DNA of 64,000 nucleotides, taken from positions 106,731 to 170,730 of the forward strand of contig MU001684.1 of NCBI GenBank assembly GCA_010093515.1, given 5' to 3'. The first letter of the stretch is position 1; each line of letters begins with the position of its first letter. Position numbers and translations under genes: made by a program. A model generated the notes under the pieces. That model saw only the letters and a list, made by a program, of their open reading frames with translations, was not told the origin of the DNA and searched no databases. Source of the DNA: Lineolata rhizophorae. Taxonomy: Eukaryota; Ascomycota; Dothideomycetes; Lineolatales; Lineolataceae. Positions 59,937-64,000 of the stretch are shown here, piece by piece.

Positions 59937-61727
59937 TTAGCGCAGGGAGAAGCCCTTCCTCTTGCCCTTCTCTTCTAGCGGCCGTCCACTCTCGATCCGG
60001 GACTTCTTCTCTTCGAGATCTTGTCGCTGCCGGTCGAGCTGTTCCTTCATTTCTTTGTGCCGAGCATAAAGCTCTTCCTCGCTCTGCCGCAGCTTGCTCT
60101 CTTTCTCCTGTACCTTCTGCTGGAACACCATCTTCATCTCGGCTTCCATCTTGGCTAGCTTCTGCTCGTGCAACGAGCGCTCCTCCTCCTGCTTGACCGC
60201 AGGGTTGACCTCCTTGAACACGCTGGGGTCCTGGGCGACACCCATGGCGGTGAGCTTGTCGGAGCGGTAGTTCTCGTACAGCATATTGTTGGTGTGCTCC
60301 TTGAGCTCTTCCATGTGGGTGCGGATGAGCATCTGCCTGAGCTTGACGAAATCGCAGTGCTCCTCGTTGTCCACTTCGATAACACCCCAGGGGTAGCGAC
60401 GGCCACGGACCTTGCGTCCCTCAGGAGTAGTCACCTCGGTGTTGGCACCAACGACCGCGAACGGGACCTTCGACATGATCTCGTTGTTCTCCGCGATGGT
60501 CTCCTCGTCATCAAGCTCATAACGAGGACCCTCGAAGATTTGGATGTTGTGGTATTGGATATCGGCCAGGATCTATACGACATTAGCACATGGGGATTAA
60601 GGTTACGCTATAATACTGACCCTCTGCTTAAAGGCAGTGATCTCATCATCCGTCAAGGTATCCGACTTAGCGATAACGGGAATCAGGTTAACCTTGGTGT
60701 GGAGGCGGCGCATAACCTCCACATCCAAAGGCTTCAGCGAGTGGCCGGTGGGCTGGATGAAGTACACGCAAGCGTGGATGCGGTTGTCGACGATGTTGAC
60801 ACGGTTGACTTTGTTCTCAGCATCCAGGTAGGCGTCAAAGCGCTGCTCAATGTTCTCCACAATAGGACGCCAAGAGTCATCGTTGTTAACAAAGTCACCA
60901 AAGCCCGGCGTATCCACAACCGTCAGACGCAAGCGGACACCGTTCTCCTCAATATCCGCGCTAATCGACTGTATGGCGACGGTCTTGGGAACGATGTCGA
61001 GCGAAGGGGGTTTGCGCTCCTTGGGCGGGTAGAGCGAAGTGTTGAAAAGCGTATTAACGAGAGTGGACTTGCCGAGTCCAGACTCGCCTAATTCAGAAGT
61101 TAGCTGGGGGCGAGAGGGAAGGGTAACGGGGCCCGCTGAGCTAGCAGGCAAAAGCCTTTGAAAGTGACGTACCAACGACCATGACGTTAAAGTTGAAGCC
61201 TTTCCGCACGCTCTTGCGGTGCCACTGGTTGGGCAGGTTGGCGAACCCAACGTACCCAGTGAGCTTCCTCCGCACGATGTTCCGCATATCGCTGGCGGCC
61301 TGGGCTACGGCCTTCGGGTCCTTGGACGTGACAGTCTGGGGAGCAGCGCCTTTGCTGCTGGACATGGGGTTGCTGCGCTCAACGTGAGGCGACACCGAGC
61401 CGTTGGGCGTAGATACACCAGGAACCGGGGAAGCCCTCGCAGGAGGGGCGGAGGGCACGCCGTTGGTGGCTGCAAGCGAAGCGTTGTCAGTGTCTAGACG
61501 AATTGTCGTGTCTCTCACATGACCGTGGTGGGCCGTTGCCAGCTTGTACGATCGCTATTGGCGCTCTCGGGCAGGAGGCATTCACGGAGCACCCGGGAAA
61601 CGAGCAGCAACGGCGAAGGCGTCGTGACTGCACCGACGGCTCGAGGGCGCCGATAGCGCAACGGTGGACTCGCTCACGCGTTGCATGCGAACGGCCAATC
61701 CCACAGGCAAAGGAGATGCTTACCCAT
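59937..61727 (-). CDS. cdc3: septin Cdc3 (AspB class)
   Basis: A 467-residue septin GTPase that assembles into filaments and rings at septa and hyphal tips. Minus-strand exons: 61727-61724, 61469-61173, 61087-60621, 60572-59937. GTPase motifs are present: G1 GESGLGKST (101-109), G3 DTPGFGD and G4 AKSD. The septin-unique part has [20 protein letters not shown], and a C-terminal coiled coil ([19 protein letters not shown] region) ends in KGFSLR. Together these point to the Cdc3 group. A polybasic stretch sits just before the GTPase domain (HRKSVRKGF). The first exon is only ATGG, joined by phase to CCACCAACGG to give [16 protein letters not shown]. Its donor is GTAAGC and the intron 254 nt. No other in-frame ATG upstream of the second exon gives a family-like N-terminus. 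Confidence 0.9.
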
Positions 61728-64000
61728 TGCGGCAAACGAGGGCGAAGTCTGGGTGGAGCTTGTCCAACGAGCGACTCTGCAACGGACGGCGGCGAAATCA
61801 GCAACTGTGCGACGGTGATGGAGCAGAGGACGGACTCAAGGCCGGCTGGGGATGGAGAGGATGGAAGCGTGGGCTTACGGAAGCGCGAGGGTGGCAGGTG
61901 GGTACCTGGGGAAGGAAGGCGGGCAGTGTCCGAGGACGGGAAAAAGGGAGGGAGGTGCCGCGCGGCAGCTTGGAAGGCGCGAGAGGCCGAGGGTAACGGG
62001 GCGACGGGGACACGGGCGCGAAACGGGACGGCGGCCGGGCAATGCGGGTTGCAGCGACGGGCCGATGGACGGAGAAGGGAAGAAGAAAAGCTGGCGGGCG
62101 TGAAGGTGCGGGAAAGGGGAGAACAGCGAGAGACAGGGCCGGCAGGAGAGGAGCTCACGGCGTGCGGGCGGGCGCTCGCGAAATGCGCGGTGGAAGCCGT
62201 GGGAAGGATCGAACGGGCCGCCAGGAAAGGGGTCGCCGGTCTTGGCAGGGATCCCGGCCGGGTCCAATCGCCAGCGACGCCCTCGCGGAGATTTCGCCAG
62301 CCGGCCAATCAGCGCGCGCCCTGCCCAACGGCCAGCGGGCCAGAGCCGACGCCGCGGTGGGCGGGCGTGCGCTCGCCGTGTCGCTCGCGCTGCTGCCCGC
62401 CGCCCGCGCCCGTGGAAATTGGATAAATGCACCGCTCTTGCGCTGCCGGCGACGCGAGCGCTGTTTCACCTTTGCATGCGCCCCGTCCCTCTTGTCGTGC
62501 GTCTTGGATCGATGCGACGGGGCTCCCACCGCCACAAGGGCCTGCCTGCCTGCCTGCTTCCTGTGGCTTTGCCCGTGTCCCCCCCTACACAAAACCCGCC
62601 CGGGTGCGCCCTCAACCCCGTTGCATGCCACTCCGTACAATAGCTGGCAAGATCATATTGTTGAGGGAAGCGACCGGGGGTGCGGCCAGTGCGGAGAGCG
62701 CCTTGCCCAAATCCGGAATCCGTGGACCCTTCCTTGGCCGACGATCATTGCGACATGGAAGCCTTCCAGAGCCAATCTCCCACAGATCACAGTTCAAGAG
62801 CGGCCTTCACTCGATCCCCTTGCCAATGCCCCGCAGGTTCAGGCCAACGATGGCACCTGAACGGTCGAGGGCGTTGTTGTCCGACGGCGTTGCGGCGCCG
62901 AGTACATACTACTTACTACGACATCTTCCAGACGACCGGGACTAGAGCATTCCGAATACGGCAAGGTCGACTGCCGGTGGAAGCTTAGTACGGTGTAGCT
63001 GCTGCCTGTGCATGCTAGCTTTGCACGTGACACGACCACCGTCGCGGAACATCTCCGCCCCGGTAGGGCGATCCCTTGAGATTTCTTCTTTCATTTCCAC
63101 TCCGTCAGCGGCACGTTCAGAACGAACGCGAGAAGCCTGAAATGCGTCTGTCAAGCGAGTCTCAGCTTCAACGTCAAATTGCATGTGGGCCTCAACTCTC
63201 TTTCGTTGCTGCACAAAGAAACTGTCTCACGCAGCCCCTGTCGCGCAGCTGTACTCCGTCCCTACCTACATACATCCGGAGTACGTGTCACTCCTTTCGA
63301 GGTGTAAGGGCACTACTACGCCCGGGACGTCACTAGGGCCGTCTCCACCCCATCCAATCCTAAGCCTCGCTTGGCCCCTGCATCTGCAAGACCCTCACTT
63401 TATCCAGCTTTGCCTGCAGAAAGGTGCAGCAAAAAGAAAGCAAGAAAAAAAGGTTGGCCACGAAAAAAATTGCGAGGTAGGTCACTACCAAGTATGGAGT
63501 AGGTTGCATCGCCAAGCGTCCTGGTGAGAGTTAATATACACTTTGCCTGTTGGCCAGAGGTGCTTAGCATGACTGGGTTATAACTGTATTTCGACCTCGC
63601 CTGGGCCTCTTGCAGCTGTGCGCTTTTGCTATCGCATTTGCAACTAGACAGTCAGGTAAGCGAGCAGCATGAGATGAGACATTGCATTCCTTCTCTTTCT
63701 TTAGAAGGTGCTGCCCAGTCTTCCTCAATTGTGGTACTAATAAATCCCCGACGGTCGGAACGCCGGTATTTTAGAAATATATTTTAGAAATATTTTTAAA
63801 GCTAGTCATCTCTTGAACAATCCGATCGTACTGTCTAACCATCGTTCTCATCCTCGTTTTTCTGTGATTCTCTGCTTTAAGTTGAACTTTGGAATGCTTT
63901 TATTAATGAGTCCATTTCCTCCATCGCTAAGCATATCTCGTTCTCTGCTAACGTAATCACCCACCGAGTGTCTCAACCCATCGAGTGTCTCAGGGACGCG
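61728..64000. other. right-edge region, no gene seen
   Basis: About 2.3 kb upstream of the septin start. Up to 62.6 kb it is GC-rich with long random frames; after 63.4 kb it becomes AT-rich. A TTTTAGAAATAT direct repeat lies at about 63769-63793 and two copies of CGAGTGTCTCA close the window. A gene beyond the right edge may start further on. Confidence 0.5.

Noticed and set aside
61487-62308. 273-codon minus-strand frame that could extend the septin N-terminus
   Set aside because: It could be spliced to the second septin exon, but its sequence is not septin-like, whereas the ATGG exon gives an N-terminus of the expected type.

Overview
The window is nuclear DNA of a filamentous ascomycete (Pezizomycotina, probably a Sordariomycete). 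The genes have short introns of about 45-110 nt with GT donors and CTAAC/CTGAC-like branch sites. Coding DNA is rich in G/C at third codon positions. The recognisable proteins are fungal: a group III G-alpha, a Hog1-type MAP kinase, septin Cdc3, End3, Fta1 and Pom33. Neither window edge cuts a recognisable gene. I support 17 protein-coding genes with confidence, one uncertain small gene and one decayed gene. Exon ends were set by hand from splice signals and reading-frame phase, without transcript data.

Accessory left part, about 1-19 kb: an MFS sugar/polyol porter (+); a small sulfotransferase-fold protein with a C-terminal membrane anchor (+); two secreted glycosidases facing tail to tail (an intronless six-hairpin-type enzyme on + and a GH31 enzyme on -); a two-domain EthD/dimeric alpha-beta-barrel protein (-); and a full-length ABCC transporter (-). 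Porter, extracellular glycosidases, small-molecule enzyme and exporter could serve nutrient acquisition or specialised metabolism, but there is no local regulator or synthase, so a true cluster is only a hypothesis.

Signalling and housekeeping centre, about 21-46 kb: the G-alpha gene (gna-3 type, -) and the hog1/os-2 MAP kinase (+) diverge from a 5.4 kb GC-rich intergenic region. They are followed by the DENN-like trafficking gene avl9 (+), a low-complexity hypothetical gene (-), a GNAT acetyltransferase (-), the kinetochore gene fta1 (+), a CorA-like membrane protein (-) and the endocytosis gene end3 (+).

Right part, about 46-64 kb: an AT-rich, gene-poor stretch with a truncated, frameshifted CorA-like relic; CDP-diacylglycerol synthase cds1 (-), divergent from the checkpoint gene rad26/ATRIP (+); the nuclear-pore/ER protein pom33 (-); and septin cdc3 (-), whose first exon appears to be only ATG plus one base. 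The last 2.3 kb show no gene. No rRNA, CRISPR array, intact transposon or confident tRNA was seen.
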